From Sialis fuliginosa (lineage: Eukaryota > Arthropoda > Insecta > Megaloptera > Sialidae), in assembly GCA_961205875.1 (NCBI GenBank), contig OY540812.1, positions 31,691,098 to 31,755,097 on the forward strand: a stretch of 64,000 bases of DNA, read 5' to 3'. The notes beneath the pieces were generated by a model, which saw only the letters and a list, made by a program, of their open reading frames with translations, was not told where the DNA came from and did not search any database. Of the stretch, positions 34,670 through 46,429 are shown piece by piece; the first letter of the stretch is position 1, and each line of letters begins with the position of its first letter. The translations under genes were made by a program, and so were the position numbers.

Positions 34670-34759
34670 ACTTTTAACTAACAAATATTTCTAATTTAGT
34701 ACATTTAATTAAACAAGTGTCCAACACTGGGATATGATCCAAGACTGGTACCAGTAACT
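34670..34759 (-). mobile_element. TA-flanked MITE, terminal fragment
   Basis: ACATTTAATTAAACAAGTGT through ATCCAAGACTGGTACCAG to a terminal AGTAACT next to TA. Only ~90 bp remain, broken on the left where the hammerhead-like repeat abuts it. Confidence 0.7.
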
Positions 34760-34761
34760 TA

Positions 34762-35136
34762 TATATATGTATAACCATTGTAGGTACATACATATGTACA
34801 TGTATATAAAACATTTGTTTCTGTTAGTTTCGCCTATCGGTGACATCTCACAGATATTTGTTTATAGATTTTAAAGCATGTAGAATCATCGATAAGTAAC
34901 TTTATCATAAAACAACAAATGTAACTGACAACGTCAAAGATAATGGGCATCATTGATTTGCTATAAATAAACGAAGATCAATATGACCTATTTGAGAACC
35001 ATTTTTCAAACTATATTACAAATTATGTATTTTGTTGATGACATATATTTTATGTAACTAATAAAACTGATATCGATTCTATTGGGATACTCTTAAAGAA
35101 TGCACGGATTCCAATTCTTTTACTTATTTATAGGTA
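34762..35136. other. unassigned stretch
   Basis: A TACATACATATGTACATG microsatellite at about 34785; otherwise nothing recognised. Confidence 0.35.
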
Positions 35137-35684
35137 AGCTACTGGCACCAGTCCTGGATCATTTAAGAACAAGGTATACTGTTTTTGTGATTGACGGCCT
35201 TCTTTTCTGTAAATCTCGTGAACATATGTTACTAATAAAAACCAGTACCTCTTTATTAAATCAATTTAATTACCAAAGTCTGCAAATAGTTTCTTTTTTA
35301 TTACAGGCTTTTATTTTATTTATATTTTTTTCTCTATTAATGGAGAAAGTAAAACTAGTAATAGTACCCAGTGATGGACACTTGCTAATGATTACAAAAT
35401 GATAAGTCGTAGTACTACGAGTACTACGACACAAAAGTTATAAAATAAAGAATTGTAAATTTTGAAACACAATGTAAAGCAGATGCTATGATAATATAAT
35501 ATATTAATAATTAATAAATAGATAACACTAACAATTAGTTTAAATGTGACACCTATTGGCTGATTGTCATCAAATTACGCTATTTTAGAGTTAAGTATCT
35601 ATAGTTTATGTTTCAGTAATGGCAGTAATCAAAGTTCAACTAATATTTATAATTGAGTACATTTAATCCAAGATGCCAGTACCC
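35137..35684 (-). mobile_element. TA-flanked MITE, full copy
   Basis: Ends AGCTACTGGCACCAGTCCTG and the complement of GGGTACTGGCATCTTGG, with TA outside both (35135-35136 and 35685-35686). 548 bp. A small palindrome GTAGTACTACGAGTACTAC lies at about 35408. The open frame 35100-35402 runs across the MITE start and is not a gene. Confidence 0.75.
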
Positions 35685-35726
35685 TATTTGTACGTTTAAT
35701 TTTATTTTTATAATTAGCATTCCGCT

Positions 35727-36426
35727 TAGAGCTGGGCGCGTGAGTAATTTTTGCTCACGATCACGCACACTCACGAGAGAAAAATTTTTAGTTACGCCCG
35801 CTCACTCACGGTTATAAAAACAGTATCCACGATCACGTACGCTCACGAATTCCTATTTTCTACTCACGCCCGATCACGCATGGCAGGTCACGCTCGTGAA
35901 ACAATTTAATGTAATTGTTGTAAATTAAATTCTGAATTGATGAAAATTAATATTTTTTACGTGCAATATATTACGTGTATATCTTATATTCATATAATTT
36001 CTTCTAAACCGCATTTCTAGTAGAAGTAATAGCAAACAAAACAATAAGAAAATAAAGCTACAAATGCATTTTTAAATCATTTTTGGTGTTCCGATAGAGT
36101 TGGAAATAATGACCATTTAAAAATGACATTTATTTTATATACTGTATTTTTTAATGTCAAAATTCGTTTTAAAACATTATTATATTTATGCATTATTAGT
36201 TCAGATATTCAGATATTTAAAAAAGATCAAATAAGTTTATATAAAATATTATCTTCACAAAATATATTCACGGATCACGCACGAGAAAAATGTACTTGTT
36301 TTAATTTGACTAACGATCACGCACGCTCACGATTCAAGATTTAGAAATCGTTCACGCTCACGTCGGGTCACGGCCATGATCCGACGTGACGTGACCCAAA
36401 AAATTCACGGCCCATGCCCAGTCCTA
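35727..36426. mobile_element. hAT MITE rich in CACGATCACGCACGCTCACG motifs, full copy
   Basis: Ends TAGAGCTGGGCGCG and the complement of TAGGACTGGGCATGGG. ATTCCGCT flanks it exactly (35719-35726 and 36427-36434). Both ends carry arrays of TCACG / GATCACGC motifs, some 20 in all, in the same orientation. This directional subterminal array could be transposase-binding sequence. 700 bp, no transposase. An inverted, heavily invaded copy is at 51192-54918. Confidence 0.85.
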
Positions 36427-36434
36427 ATTCCGCT

Positions 36435-37214
36435 CATAAAGAAATGAATTTATTATGATTTGATTACTTCACATTATCGACTTCTAACGTTTTCTATGCT
36501 ATTTTTCTTGTTCAGTTCTAAAGGTTTATCAATCGTTATCTCAGTTACTTAGTCTGGGTTTCATTTTCCGTCTTTCTGAAGAATTGATGAACATTATCGA
36601 AGAGTTTTTTTTGTTTGTTTACATTTTTCCATTTAGTTTTTCAGTAAATTAATTTAAATTATCAAGTTTAAATGTTCTATGTGACATTTGTCTTATATTG
36701 TTCAGACTTTGCGATCATAATTGTGACTACCCTCCACTCCCCCCCCCCCCCCCCAGATGTTTCACAAACCAAATTTTACTATTTTTAAAATGATGTACAT
36801 ACATATGTATAGGTGTGTTTTATACTAAAAATCAAATAATTTCATTAGGCAGGAAAAAATTTTTGTAACAATGCTATAACCCCGATACGTCTGGTAAAAT
36901 CTGCACACGATATACATATCCTGTCAAAAATTAACGAAATTATAATTTTAGTAATTTATTTTATTTATTATTCGTTCAATCAACAATGATTCCTTATAGG
37001 AGCATGTTGCGGGGTGTACCACACCGATTTTGATAAAATTTTATGAATTTTAATTGTCAAATCTATGGAACAATCGGTTTTTATAAAATCGGTTTTTTTT
37101 CTCAATTTATAAAACTCGAAAACGGTTTTTTTATTCAAAAATCGGTTTTTATGAAAATCATTTATTTTTATAGGTTGATAATTAGCCCTTAAAAAATAAA
37201 AACTTAAAAAAAAT
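36435..37214. other. unassigned stretch with a C16 tract
   Basis: C16 at 36739-36754 next to CTCCACT. Repeated AATCGGTTTTTATAAAATCG-type phrases occur at 37065-37160. No gene. Confidence 0.4.
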
Positions 37215-37590
37215 GAAACTGGCAAAAAAAAACCCTAAACACACTGAAAAGTATGTATATTATAACCAATAGTTTTTGAAGTCGGTTTTATTTTGGCTTC
37301 TTTCTTAAAAAGTTTTTTATTGTCTTGCCACCGACTTCAAAAACTGTAAAATTTATTTATTAGGTATACTTTTCAGTATATTTAGGGTTTTTTTTTATGT
37401 CGGTTTTATTTTTTTTTATTTTTCTCTTTTGAGTCCATAGTCTGATTCTGATAAAATTTATATGAGACTCGCTCTTTGGAATAAATAAAAACATCGCAAT
37501 CTATGCAATTTATGCCCGAACGTACTTAAAAAATATATATTGATTAAATTGAGAACCTCATCTTTTTTGAAATCAATTAAAAAGTGAAAG
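37215..37590 (-). repeat. family G, copy 3
   Basis: Has the inverted repeat CTGAAAAGTATGTATATTAT / AGGTATACTTTTCAGTATAT around AAGTCGGTTTTATTTTGG, then CTGATAAAATTTATATGAGA and GAGAACCTCATCTTTTTTGA. Confidence 0.65.
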
Positions 37591-38908
37591 CCACATTTTT
37601 ATTTATTTTTCATTTTTATTCATAACGTGTAGACTATCTAAAAAAAAAACCTAAGATCCATCTGGAAAATCAGGAAAAGTCCGGGAATTTTGTTCCAAAA
37701 AAAGAATAGCCATAAATGTTGATAAAATTGAATGAAAGCTTGCAATTATAAATAATTTTGAGTTTTAAACTTCAAATATAACTAATAATTTTTTTATCGG
37801 GAGGAAATTACACATTTTTTTACCCATAGTGCACAATTTGAGAACTGCTGCTCTAACACACAATAAAGAAAACAAAAGCATTATAATATAAGAGCAATAT
37901 GTTTGTATAAAATCAACTTTTCATCGAATATAATATAATAGTTATATAGTTTCTTAACAGCGCTATAAAATGTGACCCAGATAAAAAAGGTAACATCAAT
38001 AAAGAAATAAAAAACGATACGAAATAAAATATTTCATAATAAAGGCTTGTAATTTTCTCTAAACTCCGCAAGAAGAAGAAGAAAACTTATTTACATTTCC
38101 AGCCTGTTAAATTAAAATATTTTATGCTGTAAATTGAATTTATGTAAAATTTTATTCTCTGCAGTAGAGAAAATATGCACGAAAAAAAACTATACCTAGC
38201 ACTGGCAGCTTGCTTGAATTAGTTGTGCCTCATTCTCGAACAATAACACACAATACAACTTTTGTTTGGAGTTTGTTGGAATAAATTATTTTTATTAAAA
38301 CAATGCTTTATAAACAAATGTAGATAACACGATTTTAAATAGTTGTCCGGAAACTTTGTAGGGATTTTAAAGGTGTATTAGAACATAATTTATTATTAAT
38401 TATGTCTACATTTATTTAACAATACTCTCCTCTGCCATAATTAGATAAATTTACACTAAAATCCATCCAAAAGTTCCTCCTTATTTTAAATTCTTATAAG
38501 GCAGAAATTTGACGACTAGTTTTTTATATTTTATATATTTTAAAAAGCCCCGTAAAATTTAAGAATGGTTGAAAAAATTTCAGAGATTGCTCACGAATTT
38601 AAAAAATCGTAGAATTAAAATAATTTTTGCGATCGTTTTTTAGGGTTTCGTAGAAAACTAGTTTCGCTTTGTCCATCTGTCTGTCTATATAAATTTTATT
38701 CCTATTAAGATGAAACATTGATAATTCAAAAACAAAAATGAGATTTTTGAAAAAAATATTTTTTTAGACCCCCCTTTCCATAGAATGAAAAATGTGTTTT
38801 AAACAGATCTAATTATAATGAAATATTTAGAGTTGTAAAATAAAAAATACTTCTTTCTTCAAGAGTCTTAGAGATGAAATACTGTGCTTATTAATTTTAA
38901 AGATGTTA
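37591..38908. other. unassigned stretch
   Basis: AT-rich, without gene or clear family. AATTTGAGAACTGCTG at about 37838 resembles an isolated hAT end. A GTTTCGTAGAAAACTAGTTT phrase near 38645 is a common insect-repeat motif. Confidence 0.35.
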
Positions 38909-39117
38909 CTGTTACCCGCGACTTCGTTCGCGTGAAATTTGTAATTTTTTATCTAATAAATTTTTAGGTTACAAATTAGCCTATGTCCTTCCTCAAGATA
39001 CAAGCTATCTCCCTGCCAAATTTCATCAAGATCGGTTTAGCCGTGAAAAGGTAACATGTAGAAAGATAGACCGATAGACAGACAGAATTACTTTCGTCTT
39101 TATAATATTAGTATGGG
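38909..39117 (-). repeat. AACAGCTAGT-type repeat tail, copy 2 (inverted)
   Basis: Reverse of 32596-32795: GTTACCCGCGACTTCGTTCG, GGTTACAAATTAGCCTATG, ATCAAGATCGGTTTAGCCGT, TTCGTCTTTATAATATTAG. The terminal AGCTAGT itself is changed here. Confidence 0.75.
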
Positions 39118-39274
39118 TTAGAAATTTCATAAACAATAAATCTAATGAAACCAAAAAAAACATTTATATTATTTGAGTATTAATTGATAATGTGTAAAAT
39201 TATTAAAATTAATTCAGAAATATATTCTATACCAATTTCTCGATAGTTTTTTATATTTTCTTTCGAAAGAATAC

Positions 39275-40733
39275 TACTTTTACAGTATGAATTCACACTT
39301 ATATAACATAATTTCACATAAACAAAAACAGATTTCACACAAATGAAATATAATTTCACATCAAAGAAAACTTATTTCATACAAATGAAAACAGAATTCA
39401 CATATAGGAAAATTGATTTTTTAAGTGTGAAATTAATTTCAACAAAAGGTTTTTTATACCTTATTATATTAACCCCCTAGGGTCCTAACACTACACAGGG
39501 ATTACCCAAACCACACAAATTTTAATTCGACATAGAGCAATATGTCTTCCAAAATATGCCTTCAAAATTGATTTGTGCTTGATTGTAAGCACAAGTTTAG
39601 TTCAATATGTCATATATTCTGCCCTGGATATTTGGATATGTTATTTTACTAACGATTTAAAGAAACTTCATTTAAATAAAAACATTGTTAAATATGGGAT
39701 ATAACATTACTTCTTTAATATCTATCTAAAAAACACATTCAAATATATAAACATTAATTAATTTAGTAAAAACTTAAATAAAATAACAAACAATTTTGAA
39801 AAGTATAAAATGTTAAAATATTTTTTAACAATGTTTAAAATAAGTATTACGTTAATTATAAACATTACGTTAATATATATAAAAAAAATTTTAGCATATA
39901 AAAAGATAACAAGTCAGGATTATTTAAAATATAAATACAATAAATAATAATAAAACAATTTACCTTATTTTTTGTTTCTTAAGCTAGTTACAATAGTTTA
40001 TACAATTTTCCATTTTAACAATAGGAATCGTTTCCTTTACATTTGTCTTTGAAATTATCTTATTAATAGACGTAACAAGTTTGAAACATGAAATAAATAA
40101 TTAACAGGGTGAAGTTTGAAAGTGTTAACACAATGAAAAATTTTGATAGAAATTAAAAAAAACAATAATGCAATTAATTTTAGAACAGATATTGAAAATT
40201 TAAACCATTTTTATAATAACTTAATTAAATAAAACAAAATTTTTCTTCAAACTTCACCCTGTTAATTATCCGGACTTGTTATCTTTTTATATGCTAAAAA
40301 AAATGTTTTAAATATTAACGTAATTTTTTATATATTAACGTAATACTTATTTTAAAACATTGTTAAAAATAGTTTAACTTTTTATACTTTTCAAAATTGT
40401 TAGTTATTTTATTTAAGTTTTTACTTTAATTAATGTTTATATATTTGAATGTGTTTTTTAGATAGATACTGAAGAAGTCTTAATAAGACGAAACGTCTAT
40501 AAATAATAAAAAATGTTATATCCTCTATGACTATTTTTTATTCAACCAATGACCTTAAATCTCGAAAACAAAAATAAAAATTTTAATATTATAAAGAATA
40601 GAAAACTTTTAAATCTGCATTTATTTATTGATATTAATTTCACACGTGATAAATTAATTTTTTTATATGTGAAATCAGTTTTCGTTAATGTGAAATTATG
40701 TTTCATAAGTGTGAATTCATGCTGTAAAAGGTA
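39275..40733. mobile_element. 1.46-kb layered foldback structure
   Basis: Outer inverted repeat 39275-39440 / 40625-40733 (TTTTACAGTATGAATTCACA and its near complement) is made of short TTTCACATNAANGAAAAC-type units. An inner pair 39715-39915 / 40270-40470 (AGATATCTATCT..., GTATTACGTTAAT) encloses a third pair around AACAGGGTGAAGTTTGAAAG (40105 / 40245). The left side holds an extra 39460-39660 segment with no partner. The right inner arm has a hammerhead-like motif that is lacking on the left. No target duplication found, no coding sequence. Confidence 0.65.
40466..40501 (+). other. hammerhead-ribozyme-like core
   Basis: ATACTGAAGA, an extra A, GTCTT-AAT-AAGAC stem, then GAAACGTC and TAT. 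CTGAAGA and GAAA match the conserved hammerhead boxes, ACGT could give a two-base stem III in a dimer, and ATA/TAT a short stem I. The extra base after CTGAAGA is not canonical, so activity is doubtful. Confidence 0.4.
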
Positions 40734-41190
40734 TAGGTCACTGTCCAAATAAACGTACAAATAAAAATTAGTATTACTCAAAAAACTGCAATTAAAATTT
40801 TAATTATATTTGTAAAAAAAACTTTTAAACGAAATAAGTACAAGTAGTAGAAATCGGTGTTATTAAAAAAAATACATCCATAGATAAATCAGCGAGTTAA
40901 TTAGCAAGACAAATCGAGCTCGCGAAGTGCCACAAACGGCGGTCGAATGGACTAATTGCGTTTGAATATATCTCTCCTCCCTCCACGAGGCCGTTATACC
41001 TATTTTTAATCCTCCTTTTTGTTCTTGTAATAATTCATTATTTCCCGCATTCTGCTAGAGACAATTTCATAAATTATTATATATTTATGCTAATTTCACA
41101 GCAATTCACTTTTATAATAATTGCTGGCCTACAGATTATATGAAGTTGGTGCATTTTGGAAAATGTTTAATATAATTCATTAGTTAAAAA
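40734..41190. other. unassigned stretch with a more balanced patch
   Basis: 40905-41000 (AAATCGAGCTCGCGAAGTGC and following) is less AT-rich and not seen elsewhere in the window. No gene signature. Confidence 0.35.
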
Positions 41191-41274
41191 CAGGGCTTCG
41201 AACAGGAATTGAACCGAAAACCGGAAAACCCGTTATTTTTTTCGGAACGAAAACCGGAACCAAACCGAAAAAAA
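41191..41274. mobile_element. hAT MITE (CAGGGCTTCGAACCG family), left half
   Basis: CAGGGCTTCGAACAGGAATT and ACCGAAAACCGGAAAACCCG match 7387 onward; it stops at the AACCGAAAAAAATCTG junction. Confidence 0.75.
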
Positions 41275-41379
41275 TCTGTGTTCACTTTTCAGTCTACGGG
41301 AGGGGGGTCCAAAATAATTTTGACAGTGTTCGAAATAATTTTCAGTGAAAGTACTAATTAAAAGCTACATTCTGAATTT

Positions 41380-41543
41380 TTTTCAGATTTTTTACTTTCT
41401 TATACCATGTATATGAAATATACATTAGTATAAGTAAGTATAGTGAAGCCGATTTTTTTCGAACCTCGGATTTTGACGGAATTATCTATTTTGACCTTCT
41501 CTGAATCCATTCTGACTATTTTCGCCATGATGTCTGTGTGTCC

Positions 41544-41577
<34 letters not shown>

Positions 41578-42260
41578 AAGCGCTGTAACTCAAATACGAC
41601 AAATCGTAGAAGGCTGATATTTTATATTTAAGATTAATTTTTAGCTGGGAAGAAAACGTCCTATTTTTGAAAACGATCTTTCAACCGGATACGGATGTTT
41701 ACCTACGTCGATTTTTTAATTTTTCGAATAACTCTGAAACAGTGCAAAATAGAGAAAAATGGTCAAGTTAAAAAATGTAGGTAATATCTATATCTATAAT
41801 TTATGTTCTATTCATTTTTTTGTAAAAACGAATTTTTGAAAAAAAAAAATTATTATAATTCAAATGGTTCATAACAGAGGAGAAATATCTGCCATGAGTG
41901 TCATGGGACTTTCTTATACGTATTACAGAGATTGAACAGTGTGTGTATTTGCCGTAGGTAACATGGGACTTTCTTATACGTAATACTGAGAGTGAACTGT
42001 GTAGGTGAATCTAAATAATTACATAAAAAAATTCTTTCTGGCTAAATCATAAATGTTGGAAAAAAATGTATGGGGAATAAATTATAGATAATAATATACT
42101 CGACATTTTTTATCTAAAACATTTTTTTCTTATTTCAAAAATAATTCAAAAATCCAAAAATTTACAAGAGTAAACATTCGTTTTCAGTTATTACGTTAAA
42201 AAAAATCACTTGTTATATAATGGAGAGAATAATATTACCTATATTATTCATTTTGTTTTA
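41380..42260 (+). repeat. dispersed family B, copy 1
   Basis: TTTTACTTTCTTATACCATG, AGTGAAGCCGATTTTTTTCG, CTGAATCCATTCTGACTATT, a (TGTC)n tract (41542-41577), GTAACTCAAATACGACAAAT, TTTCAACCGGATACGGATGT. Almost identical to 62846-63445. Bases 41893-42010 hold two ~60-bp tandem units around CATGGGACTTTCTTATACGT, and the inverted phrase at 42325-42360 closes a hairpin with the first. Confidence 0.75.
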
Positions 42261-42362
42261 TTTTGTTAGAAATGTTTTAATGAACAAAGAATCACGTATA
42301 CAATTCACTGTTAGGTTAGGTTAGGTATAAGAAAGTCCCGTGGTTCCCAAGGCAGATATTTT

Positions 42363-42800
42363 AATTGATAGTTTAGAAATTAGAGTGGGGAGGGACGTTC
42401 TGATAACGACATTTAAATGCTGAAGGGTTAAAATCAAAAGGTCATTTAACATTTTTTGTTGCATTTTAGGAGACCTATCTAATGACATCCCACTCAATGG
42501 GGTTAGTGAAAAAAAATGTGAGTTCACTTTTCTATAAAAATCTTGAGTGTTCGTTATAATTTTTAGTGAAAGTACTAATTAAAAGCTACATTCTCGAATT
42601 TTTTCAGATTTTTTATATTGATAGTTTAGAAAATAGAGGGAGGTGACGCTCTGATCACGACTTTGAACGCAAATATATCGTGACTGAAGGATTAAAATCA
42701 AAATGCAACATTTTTTATTGCATTTTAGGAGACCTATCTAAAGATAATGGATTAAGTGAAATTTTTTTTTAATATACTTTTCAGTCTATGAAAAGAAGGT
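42363..42800 (+). repeat. 254-bp tandem duplication
   Basis: ATTGATAGTTTAGAAA occurs at 42363 and 42617. Both units carry TTGCATTTTAGGAGACCTAT and a TCACTTTTCAGTCTA-like block; the first also has GTGAAAGTACTAATTAAAAG, found again at 41345. Confidence 0.65.
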
Positions 42801-43129
42801 CCAAAAAATATTTTTTACAAAAATCTTATCGTTTCTGTTTTTGGATTTTCAGTCTTCGTCCGTATACCAAATTTCATCTTAATCGATCTAAAATTTTTTA
42901 GGACGGACGGACATGGCGAAACTATAAAAGTTCCTAGTTTTCTACGGAACCCTAAAAATGGAAATAAGCTTAATTTGTACTGTGAACGCGATCTACACTG
43001 AACGATACCAGACATAGGCCCAACTTTCAGTAAGTGCAGAGAGAACATTAGATTTCCTCTTATAACACATTGAAACTACTGAATTCGCGATTACCCCACT
43101 CTTCCCTAAAGCCTAGCTAATAAAATTTG

Positions 43130-43370
43130 CAAGCAGCACTTTTAAATGGGGTATCAAACTTATATGACAGTTCTCTTAGAGTTTTTGACAGACAGACAGA
43201 CAGTTTCATGCATAGTTAGTAAAAACCAAGGAATGTAAAGTACCTTTATTTACTAACCTTAAGTAAAAACGGTAAAAACCAAATTTGCATGCAACTATAT
43301 GTCAAAATTTCCAAGAGAACTGTCGTATAAATTTAATACCCCGTTTGAAAGTGCTTACAAATTAGTAAAT
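43130..43370. repeat. inverted repeat
   Basis: CACTTTTAAATGGGGTATCA and GACAGTTCTCTTAGAG (43139-43190) pair with the 43300-43360 segment. A (CAGA)n tract sits on the left arm. Size suggests a MITE, superfamily unknown. Confidence 0.55.
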
Positions 43371-43734
43371 ATTTTATAGCTATAGTCTTTAATACCGGAT
43401 ATAAGTTCAAAATGATTTAGTTACAATTTTTACTTCCTCCCCATATTCAATTCTAAAAGCAGACAATATTTTGGTCTGAATGTAAATTGAATTATGATTT
43501 ATTTACCATATATGGTAATTAAAAAATTCAGTCAAGTGTATAACGTACACAATGTTTGGGTTTTCAGATATCAATGAAACTATTTTTCTTGGAATGACGC
43601 ATATTTATTCTTTTTGGTTTTCATCAATTAATTTCGAAGTTACAGACGTGGAAATCATTTCTTCAAAATTTGCACATAGTTCTACCACTTTATGAAAAAT
43701 ATGTATATTTTTGCAATCAGCACAAAAAGATGTC

Positions 43735-44135
43735 TATTTTTAACCGACTTCAGAAAAGGAGGAGATTATCAATTCTCCATTTGACAATATACTTGTATAT
43801 TTGAATTTTATGTTTGGACATAACTCCGACAAATATGCACCGATTTGCACATTTTTTTTGTTTAAAATAGTATACTTTCGAGGTAGTCCCATTTCTATCA
43901 GAATCTTATTATGGACTTCAAAAGGAAAAAAACAAAAAACTTTTTAAGAAAAAAAATAAACTCGACTTCAAAAAACTCTAAACATATTGAAAAGTATATA
44001 CATAATAATTAAATTTAACAGTTTTGGAAGTCAGTGCCAAACCAATAAAATAAACTGTTAAATTTAATTATTATATACTTTTCAATATTCTTAGGGCTTT
44101 TTGAAGTCGGTTTTATTTCTTTTCTTAAAAAGTTT
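43735..44135 (+). repeat. family G, copy 4
   Basis: AACCGACTTCAGAAAAGGAG, GGACATAACTCCGACAAATA, and an inverted pair around GAAAAGTATATACATAATAA. The best-preserved copy of this family in the window. Confidence 0.7.
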
Positions 44136-44214
44136 TTTTTATAATACTCCGCAAGAACTGTACGTCTGTCTGTCTGTCTGTCTGTTACAGCCTTCTAGTT
44201 ACTGAACTGTTTTA

Positions 44215-44263
44215 TATACAGAGTGTCAAAAATGTTCCGGGACGGTCGAATATTTCACACCCT
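44215..44263. repeat. short CACCCTGTATA palindrome
   Basis: TATACAGAGTGTC and CACACCCTGTATA face each other across ~25 bp, a terminal-repeat style common among insect elements; too short to classify. Confidence 0.4.
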
Positions 44264-44347
44264 GTATAAAGCTGAGAGTTATAATTATTATAAATAGTAG
44301 ACCTAAGATATTAAAATATATAGTAACTTTGAGTTAATTTCTGAAAA

Positions 44348-44720
44348 GTCAATTTCTGAAAAAATCCGAATAAATATAATAATTGATTATTTAATTAATA
44401 ATCAATAATTATTTCTTTAAAGTAATACAAAAAATTAACAGTTGATAATTTGACTAAAGTACAACTCTTGAAAAAATTCAATAATATTGAACACATTTTC
44501 TTTTTATGTGTCAATTTCTGAAAAAATCCAAATAAATATAATAATTGATTATTTAATTAATAATCAATAATTATTTCTTTAAAGTAATACAAAAAATTTA
44601 CAGTTGATAATTTGACTAAATAGTACTGATAATTAGTACTAATCATGAAAAAATTCAATAATATTGAACAAATTTTCTTTTAATGTGTCAATTTCTGAAA
44701 AAAAAAAACTGAATAAATAT
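44348..44720 (+). repeat. tandem repeat, 162- and 177-bp spacing
   Basis: GTCAATTTCTGAAAAAA occurs at 44348, 44510 and 44687. Each unit contains ATAATTGATTATTTAATTAA, itself a palindrome, and GAAAAAATTCAATAATATTG. Confidence 0.7.
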
Positions 44721-44756
44721 GCTTCTTATTGTAGAAAATATCCGTTATAATATCCT

Positions 44757-44892
44757 CATAGAAAAATGAGGATGAGGATGAGGATGCGGACTTTTAAAAA
44801 TTTAAAGTTGCGGATAAGGATGCGGATGAGGATATGTAAATTAATGCGGATAATCCGTAGCTGCGGATGCGGATATCCGTTACATCCTTGTC
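44757..44892 (-). mobile_element. hAT-like end with GGATGCGGAT repeats
   Basis: The reverse strand begins AGGATGTAACGGATATCCGC and runs into an array of GCATCC motifs, parallel to the GAATATTCGC-rich hAT at 12246. The opposite end was not found. Confidence 0.5.
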
Positions 44893-45749
44893 AAAATGTA
44901 TTTTATTGCTTTTCTTTCAGTGAATTAAATACATTTTTTTTTTATATTTTTTCTCGATATGCTCGCGCGCCCCACAGGTTGAGAATCGCTGGTTTAAGGG
45001 TTGTTCTTGATAGTGTATTATTTTAATACATTTCAAAATTAAATGCAGTAATTTATGAAGTTTATTGAAATCATTCAAATGGGTAAAAATATTACATTGG
45101 TTAACGCCATCGCTATAAAACTAGTATTTAATATAACACATGCACGCCGTGTAGTCAATAAGCCAAGGTATTTGCTGCATTCCGAAATTCTTATAGAAAG
45201 AACACGGAATTTTTAGATACCATAGAATATTTTGTGTACCTGATATGACGTATATCTGTTTATATTATACCCAATTCCAGAACAGCTAGAAAGCTGAAAT
45301 TTTGCATATACATGGATCACGTGTTCGTCTCTTGAAAAAAATTCTGAAAACTCGAAATTTCTAAATTAGGATTCTAGGGTGGAGGTTTTTAATGGAAAAT
45401 GGAATTTAAAACATTAGCACAAAAATAAGATATAAATCTAGTATTGAGATCAGCTTAAAAATTACTGCGGGTTGTAGTTTGGGGACAGCTGTTTTAGATG
45501 AAAAAATTAATCGACGCAATTTTTTCTTTATTATTTTTTTAATAACCCAAGAACGGCTGCTCCGGTAATTTCTAGAGAAAATCATCTTGTTTTTTTTATG
45601 ATTTTTTGTCTTTATAAATGTTAATTAAAATAATTTAAATACAAGGACATGTAATAAAAAAAATATGTAAAACTTTAACATTAAAAAGTTTTATACATTT
45701 TTTTTTCAATTTAATCGCCTTTTTATTTTTCATAAAATTATTTAGGGTT
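44893..45749. other. unassigned stretch with an isolated hAT end
   Basis: At about 44963-44990 the reverse strand reads CCAGCGATTCTCAACCTGTG, like the terminus of the hAT at 56619. Otherwise AT-rich, no gene. Confidence 0.4.
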
Positions 45750-46415
45750 CCTTAATTTTTTTCAGAGTTGGGTACTTTTATAAGATAACATGACACAAAA
45801 TACACAAAAATATACTTTATATCGATTGAAAGAAAGGACTACAGAATTTTACTTTATACGGATGCTTCAAATTACATTAAAAAAAACTTATATTTTTGTT
45901 CTACAATTAAAAATAAGCAAAACAAATCCTGAAAATATATCTCCTAATATGTGTCCTCTTATGCCGTGTTTAGACCAAAGAAAACACGGTGTTAGAAAAC
46001 ACATCGTATTTAAAAATGCATAGGGTTTATTGTACTTTTGTCAAAAAGACACGATGTTGCTGTTTTGTTTTTTCGGTCTAAACACGGCATTAGACTTACA
46101 GCCAGTATATTAATGTTACACGTACTTGACTATATTGACTAAAGAACGAAACTAAAAATAGCTATTTGTTGATAAGGGTGCATTTTTGGTTTGGGTGTAT
46201 ATTTATATTAAATTTTCTGCTTATTTTTAATTATAGAACAAGAATATAAGCATATTTTGTGTAATTTGAAGCATTCGTATTAAATAAAATTCTTTAGTCC
46301 TTTCTTTGAATCGATATTTCTCGTAAACGGTTGATCCTATGATAAACAAATAAAGTATATTTTTATGTGTTGTGTTATCTTATACAAGTACCCAACTCTG
46401 AAAAAAAATAAAGAA
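45750..46415. mobile_element. foldback element carrying a Tourist-like MITE
   Basis: Arms TTTCAGAGTTGGGTAC...TATAAGATAACA on the left and the complement on the right (to 46410), including inverted ATATACTTTAT and GAAAGGACTA blocks. The 45790-46023 open frame is a by-product. It is interrupted by the 128-bp MITE at 45962. Confidence 0.6.
45962..46089. mobile_element. Tourist-like (PIF/Harbinger) MITE
   Basis: Ends TGCCGTGTTTAGACC and its exact complement, with TTA outside both (45959-45961 and 46090-46092), the classical 3-bp PIF/Harbinger duplication. AAAACAC motifs are subterminal. 128 bp. Confidence 0.75.
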
Positions 46416-46429
46416 CAAAAAATTATCGG

